From JAZFYD01 sp036443405 (lineage in GTDB: Bacteria > Planctomycetota > PLA2), in assembly GCA_036443405.1 (NCBI GenBank), contig JAZFYD010000167.1:1-15278 (forward strand): a DNA stretch of 15,278 nucleotides, given 5' to 3'. Position 1 is the first letter of the stretch; every line of letters begins with the position of its first letter. The translations under genes were made by a program, and so were the position numbers. Under the pieces are notes generated by a model. It had not been told where the DNA came from and did not search any database. It worked only from the letters and a program-made list of their open reading frames with translations. This document shows, in pieces, positions 7,222 through 13,602 of the stretch.

Positions 7222-8634
7222 ATGCGCATCTGGATCTTGGCGTGCACCGCGGCCGTCTTGCTCGCCATCATCGCGACGGGGTTCGTTCCGTTTATGGGGT
7301 CGTTTACCGGCGCCTCGCACCCCGCCGCCTACGTCCCGGACGACGCCCTCCTGATCTTTCACGCGCGCTCGATCAACGGGATTCGCGATGCGTTCCTCGG
7401 CATCGGCACCCAAAACGCGGACCCGGCGCGCGAGTTGATCGGCAAGCCGATCAACGTGCCGCAGCTTGACGGGGTCGACCCGCGGGCCGCCGTGATTCAG
7501 TTTGTCGGGCCGGACTTGCAACAGCACTGGCTCGCACCTGTTTTCGACAAGGGCGCGTTCGAGGACGCGTTCGAAACGGAGCGCCAGAATCTCAAACTGC
7601 GCGACCCGTCTTACGTCGCGCGCGGAGCCTACGCGCATCTCAGCGCATCCCGGGACACGCCGCGTTCCAGCTCGGATCACCCCGCGGTACACGCACTCGC
7701 GGAGTATCCGGTCGGAACCTACCTGCGCCTGCGCGACCCGGGCGTCATCAAGAAGTTTTTGGGCTACCCCTTCCTTCCGGGATTTGGCGCGGATCTTCCG
7801 ACGCCCGTCCTGCGGGTGCTCCTCGAGAATCTCCAGGATCTCTTGGTCGCGCAAGCCGACCAAGCGCCCGCCCAGACACGCGCGGCCCTGATCCTCGACG
7901 CCAAACTCAAGCCGGGCCTACTCATGCGAGCCGCCGCGGTCGCGAAACGCGTGGACCCGGCCGGCCTCGTGCGCGCGCTCCCCGGGACTTCCCAGATCTT
8001 CTTCGCAGCCGCGCTGGATGACGCGGGCTGGAACTCGCTCGGCCTCCTGGGCATCGGCGACGCGGCGATCGCGTTCGCGGTTGTCCGGACCATCGACACC
8101 AAGCGCCCGTACGCGCTTGCCGTCGCGGTCCGTCCGGCGCCCGGCGGGTCCTCGGCCCAGGCGCTGCACGACCGCCTCCTTCCGGAAGATCAAACAACCG
8201 TCGATGAAAATGGCGCGCCCGTGCGCGTCCGCGACCTCGTAACGCCGCCCACTCAGATTCTCCACATCCTTCGCAAGCGGTCGCGCACCTCGGACGCCCC
8301 GGGCATCAAACTCGCCGGCGCCGTCACGAACGGCACGCTCTTGATCTGTGTCGGCGCGCGAGCGGTTCCGGTCCTTCGCCAAGCGATCGCGGGAGTCTCC
8401 GGCCAAGCGGGGAACAGCGCGGCAGCCTCACAGCAGGTCGGCCGCCACGGCGGCATGCTCAAGTCCGGCCACGTCGCCGTTGGCCTCGTGACCCACACCG
8501 CGATGAAGTGGCTCGGTGACGGGATGCCCAAGTTCTTGCCCCAATCCATCGGGCAGCCGGGCGCGCTGACCTTCACGCTCGACGTGGACGCCGCAAATGG
8601 CCGCGCGCGGGCTGATCTGCGACTGTCCCGGTAG
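7222..8634 (+). CDS. Membrane-anchored or secreted DUF3352-like protein of unknown function (470 aa)
   Basis: The N-terminus is a hydrophobic anchor or uncleaved signal (residues about 3-27, IWILACTAAVLLAIIATGFVPF), and the rest is predicted to lie outside the cytoplasm. Directly after the anchor comes AAYVPDDALLIFHARSI. This is the kind of 'P-x-D-t-l-x-y' strand that opens DUF3352-type proteins, a loosely defined family of large envelope proteins found in planctomycetes, cyanobacteria and others. The rest alternates strands with amphipathic helices and ends in a beta-rich QPGALTFTLDVDAANGRARADLRLSR segment, again typical of that group. No catalytic motif is seen. The start is the ATG at 7222; a TAGCCT motif, not a Shine-Dalgarno, precedes it. 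The gene ends 20 bases before priA. The coding call is sure; the family call is a weak resemblance. Confidence 0.85.
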   Translation: MRIWILACTAAVLLAIIATGFVPFMGSFTGASHPAAYVPDDALLIFHARSINGIRDAFLGIGTQNADPARELIGKPINVPQLDGVDPRAAVIQFVGPDLQQHWLAPVFDKGAFEDAFETERQNLKLRDPSYVARGAYAHLSASRDTPRSSSDHPAVHALAEYPVGTYLRLRDPGVIKKFLGYPFLPGFGADLPTPVLRVLLENLQDLLVAQADQAPAQTRAALILDAKLKPGLLMRAAAVAKRVDPAGLVRALPGTSQIFFAAALDDAGWNSLGLLGIGDAAIAFAVVRTIDTKRPYALAVAVRPAPGGSSAQALHDRLLPEDQTTVDENGAPVRVRDLVTPPTQILHILRKRSRTSDAPGIKLAGAVTNGTLLICVGARAVPVLRQAIAGVSGQAGNSAAASQQVGRHGGMLKSGHVAVGLVTHTAMKWLGDGMPKFLPQSIGQPGALTFTLDVDAANGRARADLRLSR

Positions 8635-8639
8635 GCGCG

Positions 8640-8645
8640 TATCGT
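8640..8645 (+). promoter_or_regulatory. Candidate -10 element before priA (TATCGT)
   Basis: TATCGT starts 6 bases after the stop of the upstream gene and ends 9 bases before the GTG of priA at 8655. There is no Shine-Dalgarno in the 20-base gap. This would give priA a leaderless or nearly leaderless transcript independent of its upstream neighbour. Confidence 0.35.
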
Positions 8646-8654
8646 TTCTAGCTC

Positions 8655-10829
8655 GTGTACGCGCGCATCGCTTTGGACCTGCCGGTCCCGACGGAATTCA
8701 CCTATTCGGTGCCGCCGGAAATGCGTCCCAGCCTCCAGCCGGGCCAGCGCGTGCGTGTTCCGTTTCGCCACACGACGCGTGTCGGGTACTGCGTCGCGCT
8801 CGAAACCTCCACGGATATCGCGAAGACCAAGGACATCACCTCGGTCGTGGACAAGGAACCGTTGGTTCCGCCCGATCTCCTGGAACTCGGCAAATGGATT
8901 TCGGAGTACTACGCGTGCTCGCTCGGCGAGGCGCTGCAGGCAATGCTGCCGGGCGGCGTTCGCCGTGGACAGCCGAAGGTGCGCCGGGTGGTGCGCGTGG
9001 GTGACCAACCCGCACCGGCGCGCGCTAAGAAGGCCGCGCTGGTGCTCGCCGCGCTGGAGCGATTCGAAACACCCCCCACCGTCGGCGCGCTGCTCGCCGC
9101 GGCATCCAGTTCGCGTGCCGCGCTCTCGACCCTGGAGCGCGCGGGCTTGGCCCGCGTCGATGCGATGGAGGCGGATGAGGTCTTCGAGACCCCGCCGCCG
9201 CGCGAACGCGACGAACCGCCGGTGTTGACGGACGCCCAAGAAACCGCGCTGGCCGCCATGGAGCCCGACCTGTTGCAGCCGAGTTACGGCGCGCACCTGC
9301 TCTTGGGTGTCACCGGGAGCGGCAAGACCGAGGTCTACCTGCGCGCAATCGCGAGCACGCTGCGGTGCAAGCGGCAGGCGATCGTGCTCGTGCCCGAGAT
9401 CGCTCTGACGCCGCAAACCGTGCGGCGATTCCGCGCGCGTTTCGACCGCGTCGCGGTTCTGCACTCGGCGCAGAGCGAGTCCAGCCGCCGCAAGGAGTGG
9501 CGGCGGATCCGCCAGGGCGAAGCGGACGTCGTCGTCGGGCCGCGCTCGGCGGTGTTCGCGCCGGTCGAGCGCCTCGGCCTGATCGTCGTCGACGAGGAAC
9601 ACGAAAACAGCTTCAAGCAGGACAACGCGCCGCGGTACAACGCGCGCGACGTGGCACTCGTGCGCGCGAAGGCCGCATCGTGCCCGGTGATTCTGGGATC
9701 GGCGACACCCTCGCTCGAGAGTTTCGCGAACGCGCGGCGCGGGCGCTACGGGCTGCACCGGCTGCCCGAACGGGTCGGCGGGCGCGAGATGCCGCCCGTC
9801 GAGTTGATCGACATGGGGCTCGAAAAAGCGCGGCTGTTTTCGCGGCAGCTGCGCCTCGCCGTCTCCCAGGCGATTCGCGACGGCGGGCAAGTGATCCTGT
9901 TCCTGAACCGGCGCGGGTTCGCGACGGTGGTGGTTTGCCCGCGCTGCAAACACACCTTCGAGTGCCCGCACTGCTCGACGACACTCGTGTTCCACAAAGG
10001 GCGCCGCCGCACGGCGTGTCATCTTTGCGGGCATCAGGCGCGTCTGCCGGACGCATGCCCGGAGTGCCATCACGCCGAGTTCGACATGGTGGGTTCGGGA
10101 ACCGAGCGCGTGACCGAGGAGGCCGAGCAGGCATGGCCGGGCATCTCGATGGCGCGCGTGGATTCCGACACGGTGCGCGGCGCGGAGTTGGAACGCGTGC
10201 TCGAGGAATTCCGCGCCGGCACCACGCGCATCCTCATCGGCACGCAGATGGTTGCGAAGGGGCACCACTTCCCGAAGGTCACGCTGGTCGGCGTCATCAA
10301 CGCGGACACCGCGTTGCACCTCCCGGACTTCCGTGCGAACGAACGGACGTTCGCGCTCATCTCGCAAGTCGCCGGACGCGCCGGGCGCGGGGACGACGGC
10401 GGGCGTGTGCTGGTACAGACGTACAACCCCGATCACTACGCGATCCGTGCCGCTGCGGAGCACGACTACCTGAAGTTCGCCGAGGCGGAGCTCGAGGAGC
10501 GCGAACTGGTCGGCATGCCGCCGTCGCGCCGGGCCGCCGTCGTGTCGCTGAGCGCCGAGGACGACCGCGGAGCCGAGCGCGCCGGACGGGAATTAGCCGC
10601 TGCGTTGCGAGCCGCCGCCGAACGCGCCGCGGAGGTCGGACACAAAGTCGAGATCCGAGGGCCGGCGCGCGCGCCGATCGAACGGATCCGCGGCCGGTGG
10701 CGTTGGATGATCCTCCTGCTGTCGGACAGCGCAACCGCCCTCGCGAGCGTCGCCCGCACAGTCAAGGCGACGCGGTTCCCCAAGAAAATCGACGTGACTC
10801 TCGACGTGGATCCCATCGCAGTTTTGTGA
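8655..10829 (+). CDS. priA: Primosomal protein N' (PriA), replication-restart 3'-5' helicase (724 aa)
   Basis: PriA binds stalled or collapsed replication forks and reloads the replicative helicase. All domains are visible in order. The N-terminal 3'-DNA-binding domain (about 1-105) includes the typical DLPVPTEFTYSVP and GQRVRVPFR. A winged-helix-like region follows (about 115-190). The helicase core has Walker A GVTGSGKT (218-225), VPEIALTPQ (246-254), the DEEH Walker B box (313-316) and LGSATPS (347-353). The zinc-binding module has eight cysteines (C428, C431, C437, C440, C455, C458, C468, C471). The second helicase lobe has ILIGTQMVAKGHHFP and QVAGRAGR (571-578). A C-terminal domain completes the protein, and the length is typical for the family. 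The start is GTG at 8655: the family's N-terminus begins right there and no Shine-Dalgarno is present. The stop codon lies inside the stem of a 12-bp hairpin. Confidence 0.97.
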   Translation: MYARIALDLPVPTEFTYSVPPEMRPSLQPGQRVRVPFRHTTRVGYCVALETSTDIAKTKDITSVVDKEPLVPPDLLELGKWISEYYACSLGEALQAMLPGGVRRGQPKVRRVVRVGDQPAPARAKKAALVLAALERFETPPTVGALLAAASSSRAALSTLERAGLARVDAMEADEVFETPPPRERDEPPVLTDAQETALAAMEPDLLQPSYGAHLLLGVTGSGKTEVYLRAIASTLRCKRQAIVLVPEIALTPQTVRRFRARFDRVAVLHSAQSESSRRKEWRRIRQGEADVVVGPRSAVFAPVERLGLIVVDEEHENSFKQDNAPRYNARDVALVRAKAASCPVILGSATPSLESFANARRGRYGLHRLPERVGGREMPPVELIDMGLEKARLFSRQLRLAVSQAIRDGGQVILFLNRRGFATVVVCPRCKHTFECPHCSTTLVFHKGRRRTACHLCGHQARLPDACPECHHAEFDMVGSGTERVTEEAEQAWPGISMARVDSDTVRGAELERVLEEFRAGTTRILIGTQMVAKGHHFPKVTLVGVINADTALHLPDFRANERTFALISQVAGRAGRGDDGGRVLVQTYNPDHYAIRAAAEHDYLKFAEAELEERELVGMPPSRRAAVVSLSAEDDRGAERAGRELAAALRAAAERAAEVGHKVEIRGPARAPIERIRGRWRWMILLLSDSATALASVARTVKATRFPKKIDVTLDVDPIAVL

Positions 10830-10854
10830 ATCGCCACGAAGGGGCGATTCACAA
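10824..10854 (+). terminator. Hairpin at the end of priA (possible terminator without U-tract)
   Basis: A perfect 12-bp stem (10824-10835 with 10843-10854; left arm TTGTGAATCGCC) closes a 7-base loop. The priA stop TGA (10827-10829) is inside the left arm. No T-run follows, so it is not a classical intrinsic terminator. It may stabilise the 3' end or act together with the palindromes just downstream. Confidence 0.45.
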
Positions 10855-10860
10855 CTGTCT

Positions 10861-10893
10861 CTGGCCCAACGGCTAACGCCGTTGGAGCGGAGG
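10861..10893 (+). repeat. REP-like palindromic repeat, copy 1
   Basis: This 33-base unit has the core CCAACGGCTAACGCCGTTGG: arms CAACGGC and GCCGTTG around a 4-base TAAC loop. It is flanked by CTGGC on the left and AGCGGAGG on the right. It matches copy 3 at all but one base, the loop (TAAC against TGAC). It lies 7 bases after the priA hairpin. Confidence 0.85.
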
Positions 10894-10919
10894 AATCGTA
10901 CGGCGCGGTCGTAGTGTTT

Positions 10920-10942
10920 CTGGCCCAACGGCTAACGCCGTT
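10920..10942 (+). repeat. REP-like palindromic repeat, copy 2 (right end truncated)
   Basis: It has the same left flank and core as copy 1, with a TAAC loop. The match stops after GCCGTT: the right arm lacks its last base and the AGCGGAGG flank is missing. It has the same orientation as copies 1 and 3. Confidence 0.8.
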
Positions 10943-10950
10943 CCGTGTTG

Positions 10951-10983
10951 CTGGCCCAACGGCTGACGCCGTTGGAGCGGAGG
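10951..10983 (+). repeat. REP-like palindromic repeat, copy 3
   Basis: A complete 33-base unit with a TGAC loop (core CAACGGCTGACGCCGTTG). The 25 bases 10954-10978 are an exact reverse complement of copy 4 at 11067-11091, so the two can also pair with each other. Confidence 0.85.
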
Positions 10984-11066
10984 CGCGTACGATCTGAATG
11001 AACCGTACCAGGCTTGGCTCGCCCGGCGGCACCGCTCAATCCCATCTCAGACGCCGCGAACGTAGG

Positions 11067-11091
11067 GCTCCAACGGCGTCAGCCGTTGGGC
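11067..11091 (-). repeat. REP-like palindromic repeat, copy 4 (inverted)
   Basis: A 25-base unit in the opposite orientation, an exact reverse complement of 10954-10978. Together with copies 1-3 it forms a REP/BIME-like cluster in the 296-base gap between the convergent ends of priA and the lipoprotein gene. The remainder of that gap shows no credible coding frame and no tRNA. Confidence 0.85.
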
Positions 11092-11105
11092 GAGAAATAC
11101 TGATA

Positions 11106-11122
11106 TCCGTACGCGGTACGGA
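11106..11122 (-). terminator. Possible terminator hairpin after the HEAT lipoprotein gene
   Basis: On the minus strand the lipoprotein gene ends in two in-frame stops (TGA TAG). These are followed at once by TCCGTAC, a 3-base CGC loop and GTACGGA, then TATCAGTATTTCTC. The 7-bp stem and the broken T-rich stretch make a weak intrinsic terminator. Confidence 0.4.
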
Positions 11123-11125
11123 CTA

Positions 11126-12100
11126 TCACCCGCCTTCCATTCTTGCGGCGTCGATGTACTGGCGCCAGCGGCGGGCGCTCGTGCCGAGGTCGGTGGCGTC
11201 GCGCGCATCTTTCATCAGGCCCGCCGAGATACAGATGTCTTCGAGTGTTTTTTGGGCGTGCGACCCACCGGGGCCGGTGCTGTTGTCGTCTAGGTAATCG
11301 AGAACGTATTCGAGCGCGCGGGGGTCCTTGAGCTTGCGCAGCGCGTCGAGGACGCCGATTTGGACCTGGATGTCCGTGTCGTCGAGCATTTCGACGAGCG
11401 CATCGAAACTCGCCGGGTGGTGAAGGTTGCCGAGGGCCGCGGATGCCGCGCGCCGGCCAAACACGTTGTCCCGATCCTGGCCGATCACGGTGAGGCGGTC
11501 GATCGCCTCCCGGTACATCGAGGTCAGCTCACGCGGCGTCTGTTTGATCCGGAACAGTTCCCCCAACGCGTCGGCGGCGTTGGTCCGGACACCTCGGTTC
11601 CTGTGCTCGAGCAGGGTGATCAGCGTTGCGAGATCGATCTCGCTTGTCTTCTTGGACTTCAGCATCCCGAGGCCGAGCGCCGCGTTCGCGATCATCGTCG
11701 GCGACTCGTTTTGCAGCAGACTGAGCAGGATGTCGCGGCCCTCGTCGCGGTGCTTGAACGAAAACGCGATGCCCCGCACGGCCATGATTGCCAGCGGCTT
11801 GTAATCGTGATCCGGAGTCAGAGCGACTTGCGAGAACGTCTCGAAGTTGTCGTCGACGGTTTCCTGGATGTTCTTGCGCAGCGCCTGGCCCGCGAGGGTG
11901 CTGCCCTGGACGAACATGAGGTCGTGCCAGTTCTGGATGTTGCGGTTGGTCGCTCGTACGAGTTTCGTCGACTCTTTGTCTGTCAGGGATTTGGGCAGAG
12001 TGGGCACCGGCCGGACATGCGCGGTCGTAGTCGGCTTGGGTGTGCTGGAACACGCCGCGAGAACGGCGGCGACAGCGACGCTACAGACACGGATGCGCAT
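11126..12100 (-). CDS. HEAT-repeat lipoprotein (324 aa)
   Basis: This is predicted to be a lipid-anchored envelope protein. The ATG at 12098-12100 starts a lipoprotein signal: MRIRV, a hydrophobic stretch, and lipobox LAAC with the lipidated cysteine at C17. A Ser/Thr/Pro-rich linker follows (18-40). The frame is open upstream, but that part overlaps the thioesterase gene on the same strand and would bury the signal. From about residue 95 onward the protein is made of HEAT-like helical pairs: LAIMAVRGIAFSF, IANAALGLGMLKS, VRTNAADALGELF, RRAASAALGNLHHP and VQIGVLDALRKLKDPRALEYV. HEAT arrays usually serve as protein-binding scaffolds, and no enzymatic motif is seen. The gene starts 4 bases after the thioesterase stop, so the two form an operon. 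It ends with tandem in-frame stops TGA TAG. The partner and role are unknown. Confidence 0.9.
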   Translation of the reverse strand: MRIRVCSVAVAAVLAACSSTPKPTTTAHVRPVPTLPKSLTDKESTKLVRATNRNIQNWHDLMFVQGSTLAGQALRKNIQETVDDNFETFSQVALTPDHDYKPLAIMAVRGIAFSFKHRDEGRDILLSLLQNESPTMIANAALGLGMLKSKKTSEIDLATLITLLEHRNRGVRTNAADALGELFRIKQTPRELTSMYREAIDRLTVIGQDRDNVFGRRAASAALGNLHHPASFDALVEMLDDTDIQVQIGVLDALRKLKDPRALEYVLDYLDDNSTGPGGSHAQKTLEDICISAGLMKDARDATDLGTSARRWRQYIDAARMEGG

Positions 12101-12104
12101 GAGG

Positions 12105-12578
12105 CTAGGACGCCGTGTCACCGGCATCTCTTCCCACGTTCTTGGTCTTGCGACGGCGGCGCTGGGACTCCGGCGGTAGTTCCAGCCCCTCGAGGAATTC
12201 GCGCAGATCGGGCGGCAGCCGGCGCGGCTCCCCCTCGATGTCGACCGCGGCCAGGACGGTCTGCCCCTCGGCGCAGAGCACCCCGTCGGGGCGAAAGACC
12301 TCATACGCGAACGTGATGCGGACGTAGCTGAAGTCCACGATTCGCGTCCGGATCTCGAGTTCGTCGTCGAAAAGCGCGGGCGCGCGATACTTCACGTACG
12401 CCTCGAACACCGGCAGATAGCAGCCGTCGTCGCGCTCGGTCCGGGCGTAGTCGAACCCGGCCTCGCGCAGCAGCTCGATTCGGCCGCACTCGAAGTAACT
12501 CAGATAATTCGCGTGGTAGACCCGACCCATGCAGTCGGTTTCGCCATATCGCACGCGGAGGGTGATCCGCCCGTCCAT
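12105..12578 (-). CDS. Acyl-CoA thioesterase, YbgC/4-hydroxybenzoyl-CoA thioesterase family (157 aa)
   Basis: This is a hot-dog-fold thioesterase that would hydrolyse acyl-CoA (or similar) thioesters in the cytoplasm. The N-terminal signature is clear: RVRYGETDCMGRVYHANYLSYFE, with D15 at the catalytic aspartate position, H22-A23-N24-Y25, and then GRIELLREAGFDY. Later strands YVKYRAPALFDDELEIRTRI and RITFAYEVF fit the fold. The C-terminal end (about 135-157) is a basic tail with RRRRK, beyond the usual length of about 130-140. The ATG at 12576-12578 agrees with the family start. TATCCT lies 9 bases upstream with no Shine-Dalgarno. The lipoprotein gene follows after 4 bases. YbgC is often linked to the tol-pal cluster, but no tol-pal gene is seen here. 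The substrate is unknown. Confidence 0.93.
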   Translation of the reverse strand: MDGRITLRVRYGETDCMGRVYHANYLSYFECGRIELLREAGFDYARTERDDGCYLPVFEAYVKYRAPALFDDELEIRTRIVDFSYVRITFAYEVFRPDGVLCAEGQTVLAAVDIEGEPRRLPPDLREFLEGLELPPESQRRRRKTKNVGRDAGDTAS

Positions 12579-12587
12579 CGCGGCGGG

Positions 12588-12593
12588 AGGATA
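12588..12593 (-). promoter_or_regulatory. Candidate -10 element before the thioesterase gene (TATCCT)
   Basis: TATCCT on the minus strand lies 9 bases before the ATG at 12578. No Shine-Dalgarno lies between them. It is consistent with a leaderless or nearly leaderless transcript. Confidence 0.35.
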
Positions 12594-12675
12594 CCACGCG
12601 GGATCCGCTCAGCTCCGAGATCCCGGCAGCTCCGGGATGCACGCGACACGGGTGGGCGCTCCGGCAAGATCAAAG

Positions 12676-12704
12676 TTGACAAGCCCGCAGGATCGAAGAG
12701 TCTA
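12676..12704 (+). promoter_or_regulatory. Candidate sigma-70-type promoter for the membrane-protein pair
   Basis: A perfect -35 hexamer TTGACA (12676-12681, preceded by AAAG) is striking in such GC-rich DNA. The -10 is poor: AGTCTA at a 17-base spacing or TCTACG at 19. The predicted start would lie near 12711, giving a leader of about 40 bases that contains the fifth palindrome and ends at the ATG at 12750. Confidence 0.45.
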
Positions 12705-12722
12705 CGCTGCGACTTTGCGGGT

Positions 12723-12742
12723 TCAACGGCTGACGCCGTTGA
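12723..12742 (+). repeat. REP-like palindromic repeat, copy 5, in a gene leader
   Basis: The core CAACGGCTGACGCCGTTG is identical to that of copy 3, here extended to an 8-bp stem (TCAACGGC/GCCGTTGA) around TGAC. The CTGGC and AGCGGAGG flanks are absent. It ends 7 bases before the start codon at 12750, so it would fold immediately upstream of the ribosome-binding region. Confidence 0.8.
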
Positions 12743-12749
12743 GACATAC

Positions 12750-13355
12750 ATGAGCCAGGAGCACCAAACCACCCCTCGAGGACGCCTTCTCAGGCTGCTT
12801 GTGGGCGCCGGTTTGCTCGCGCTGGGCTGCTTGATCTACGCGCTTTCCCGCGCCTACGACGCCCAGCATCGCGGGGCTCTGCTGGCGATTGTCGCGATGG
12901 TCTTCGCGTTCCATTTCATCGGGCAGGCCTTCCGGCGCCCGCCCGGCGGCCGCGTCGAACGCGTCGAGGAATCCGCCGAGCCGCCGCCCGCACACATGGC
13001 GTTTTCGGTCGTGTTGGCCTGGCTCGTCCCGGGATTGGGCCACTGGGTGTTGGGTCGACGCGCAAAAGCCATGCTCTTTTTCGGCGTCATCAGCGCGTGC
13101 TTTTTCGCCGGACTGTTCTTGGCGGACGCACGCAACCTCAACTACGAGCGCGACTCGATCTGGTTTTGGGCGTACGGCTGGAACGGTCTCGAGACTCTCG
13201 GCGCGGCGTATCTCGCCCGCGGCCTCGCGCTGGATCACTACGTGCCGCACCTCGCCGTCGGTTACCTCTACGTCGCCGTCGCGGGACTACTGAATATGGT
13301 CGCGATGATGGATGTCGTCGCCATGTGGATTCGTTCGGAAGAGAGCCACGCATGA
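12750..13355 (+). CDS. Polytopic membrane protein, DUF6677/TM2-like (201 aa)
   Basis: An inner-membrane protein with about six predicted helices: roughly 13-33, 41-58, 82-100, 106-126, 136-157 and 166-190. A charged, proline-rich cytoplasmic linker lies between the second and third (RRPPGGRVERVEESAEPPP). The segment WLVPGLGHWVLGRRAKAMLFFG (about 91-112) is the hallmark 'PGLGHxxLGRRxKAxLFF' hairpin of DUF6677 and the related TM2 domain, and LADARNLNY with W-F-W-A-Y-G follows as in DUF6677 proteins. The family is known from Planctomycetota and Acidobacteriota and its function is unknown. I chose ATG 12750 because the frame upstream overlaps the divergent thioesterase gene, the -35 box and the palindrome, and does not read as protein. 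The stop overlaps the next gene's ATG (ATGA), so the two are translationally coupled. Confidence 0.88.
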   Translation: MSQEHQTTPRGRLLRLLVGAGLLALGCLIYALSRAYDAQHRGALLAIVAMVFAFHFIGQAFRRPPGGRVERVEESAEPPPAHMAFSVVLAWLVPGLGHWVLGRRAKAMLFFGVISACFFAGLFLADARNLNYERDSIWFWAYGWNGLETLGAAYLARGLALDHYVPHLAVGYLYVAVAGLLNMVAMMDVVAMWIRSEESHA

Positions 13356-13555
13356 TTCTCGCGGCTCTCACCGCCGGCGACTACCTGCTCCTGCCGCCGA
13401 TCTGCCTCGCGATCGCTCTGGTCACGTCGGCGGCCCACCGCGAGAAGATGTCGGACATCCTGCGCCATGCCGTGCGCTCTTGGCTCATCCTGATGGGCGG
13501 CATCGTGCTGTTCATGTTTGCGCAGACGTTCTTCTTCGAGTTCGTCCTCCCGTAG
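13352..13555 (+). CDS. Small two-helix membrane protein (67 aa)
   Basis: I do not recognise a family by name. The ATG at 13352 overlaps the stop of the upstream membrane-protein gene by 4 bases (ATGA). A GGAAGAG purine stretch about 9 bases before it can serve as Shine-Dalgarno. The protein has two hydrophobic helices (about 11-27, YLLLPPICLAIALVTSA, and 43-64, SWLILMGGIVLFMFAQTFFFEF). They are separated by a charged cytoplasmic-looking loop (AHREKMSDILRHAVR, 28-42). The tight coupling suggests it forms a complex with, or assists, the DUF6677-like protein. It ends 47 bases before the convergent dprA stop. The longer frame open from 13097 is a shadow of the upstream gene. Confidence 0.82.
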   Translation: MILAALTAGDYLLLPPICLAIALVTSAAHREKMSDILRHAVRSWLILMGGIVLFMFAQTFFFEFVLP

Positions 13556-13602
13556 CGCGAGTCCCGGCGGCACCCGTTCCATCCGGGCCCGGTGTTTGAC
13601 GG

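Noticed and set aside
6780..7469. ATG at 6780 preceded by AGGA at good spacing, opening a long frame
   Set aside because: The product is extremely arginine-rich and runs out of frame through both the two-helix protein gene and the start of the 470-aa protein gene. The Shine-Dalgarno match is short and probably chance.
8253..10463. Open frame of 736 codons on the minus strand
   Set aside because: It lies entirely antisense to priA and the end of the preceding gene, is rich in Arg and His, and shows no domain. It is a by-product of GC-rich codon use in priA.
10861..11091. CRISPR array
   Set aside because: The repeat copies are few, are in mixed orientation, have uneven spacing, and one is truncated. 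No cas gene is nearby. A REP-like family explains them better.
10830..11125. tRNA or other known structured RNA in the gene-free gap
   Set aside because: The hairpins are accounted for by the palindromes. No cloverleaf, anticodon arm or T-arm consensus was found.
12101..12304. Upstream extension of the lipoprotein gene
   Set aside because: It overlaps the thioesterase gene in another frame and would place the lipoprotein signal 68 residues into the protein.
12513..12749. Upstream extension of the DUF6677-like gene to a start at 12513
   Set aside because: It would overlap the start of the divergent thioesterase gene, the TTGACA box and the palindrome, and the added residues do not resemble a membrane-protein N-terminus.
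13556..13602. Shared terminator between the convergent 67-aa gene and dprA
   Set aside because: Only short CCGGG/CCCGG complementarity is present, with no stable stem followed by a T-run on either strand.
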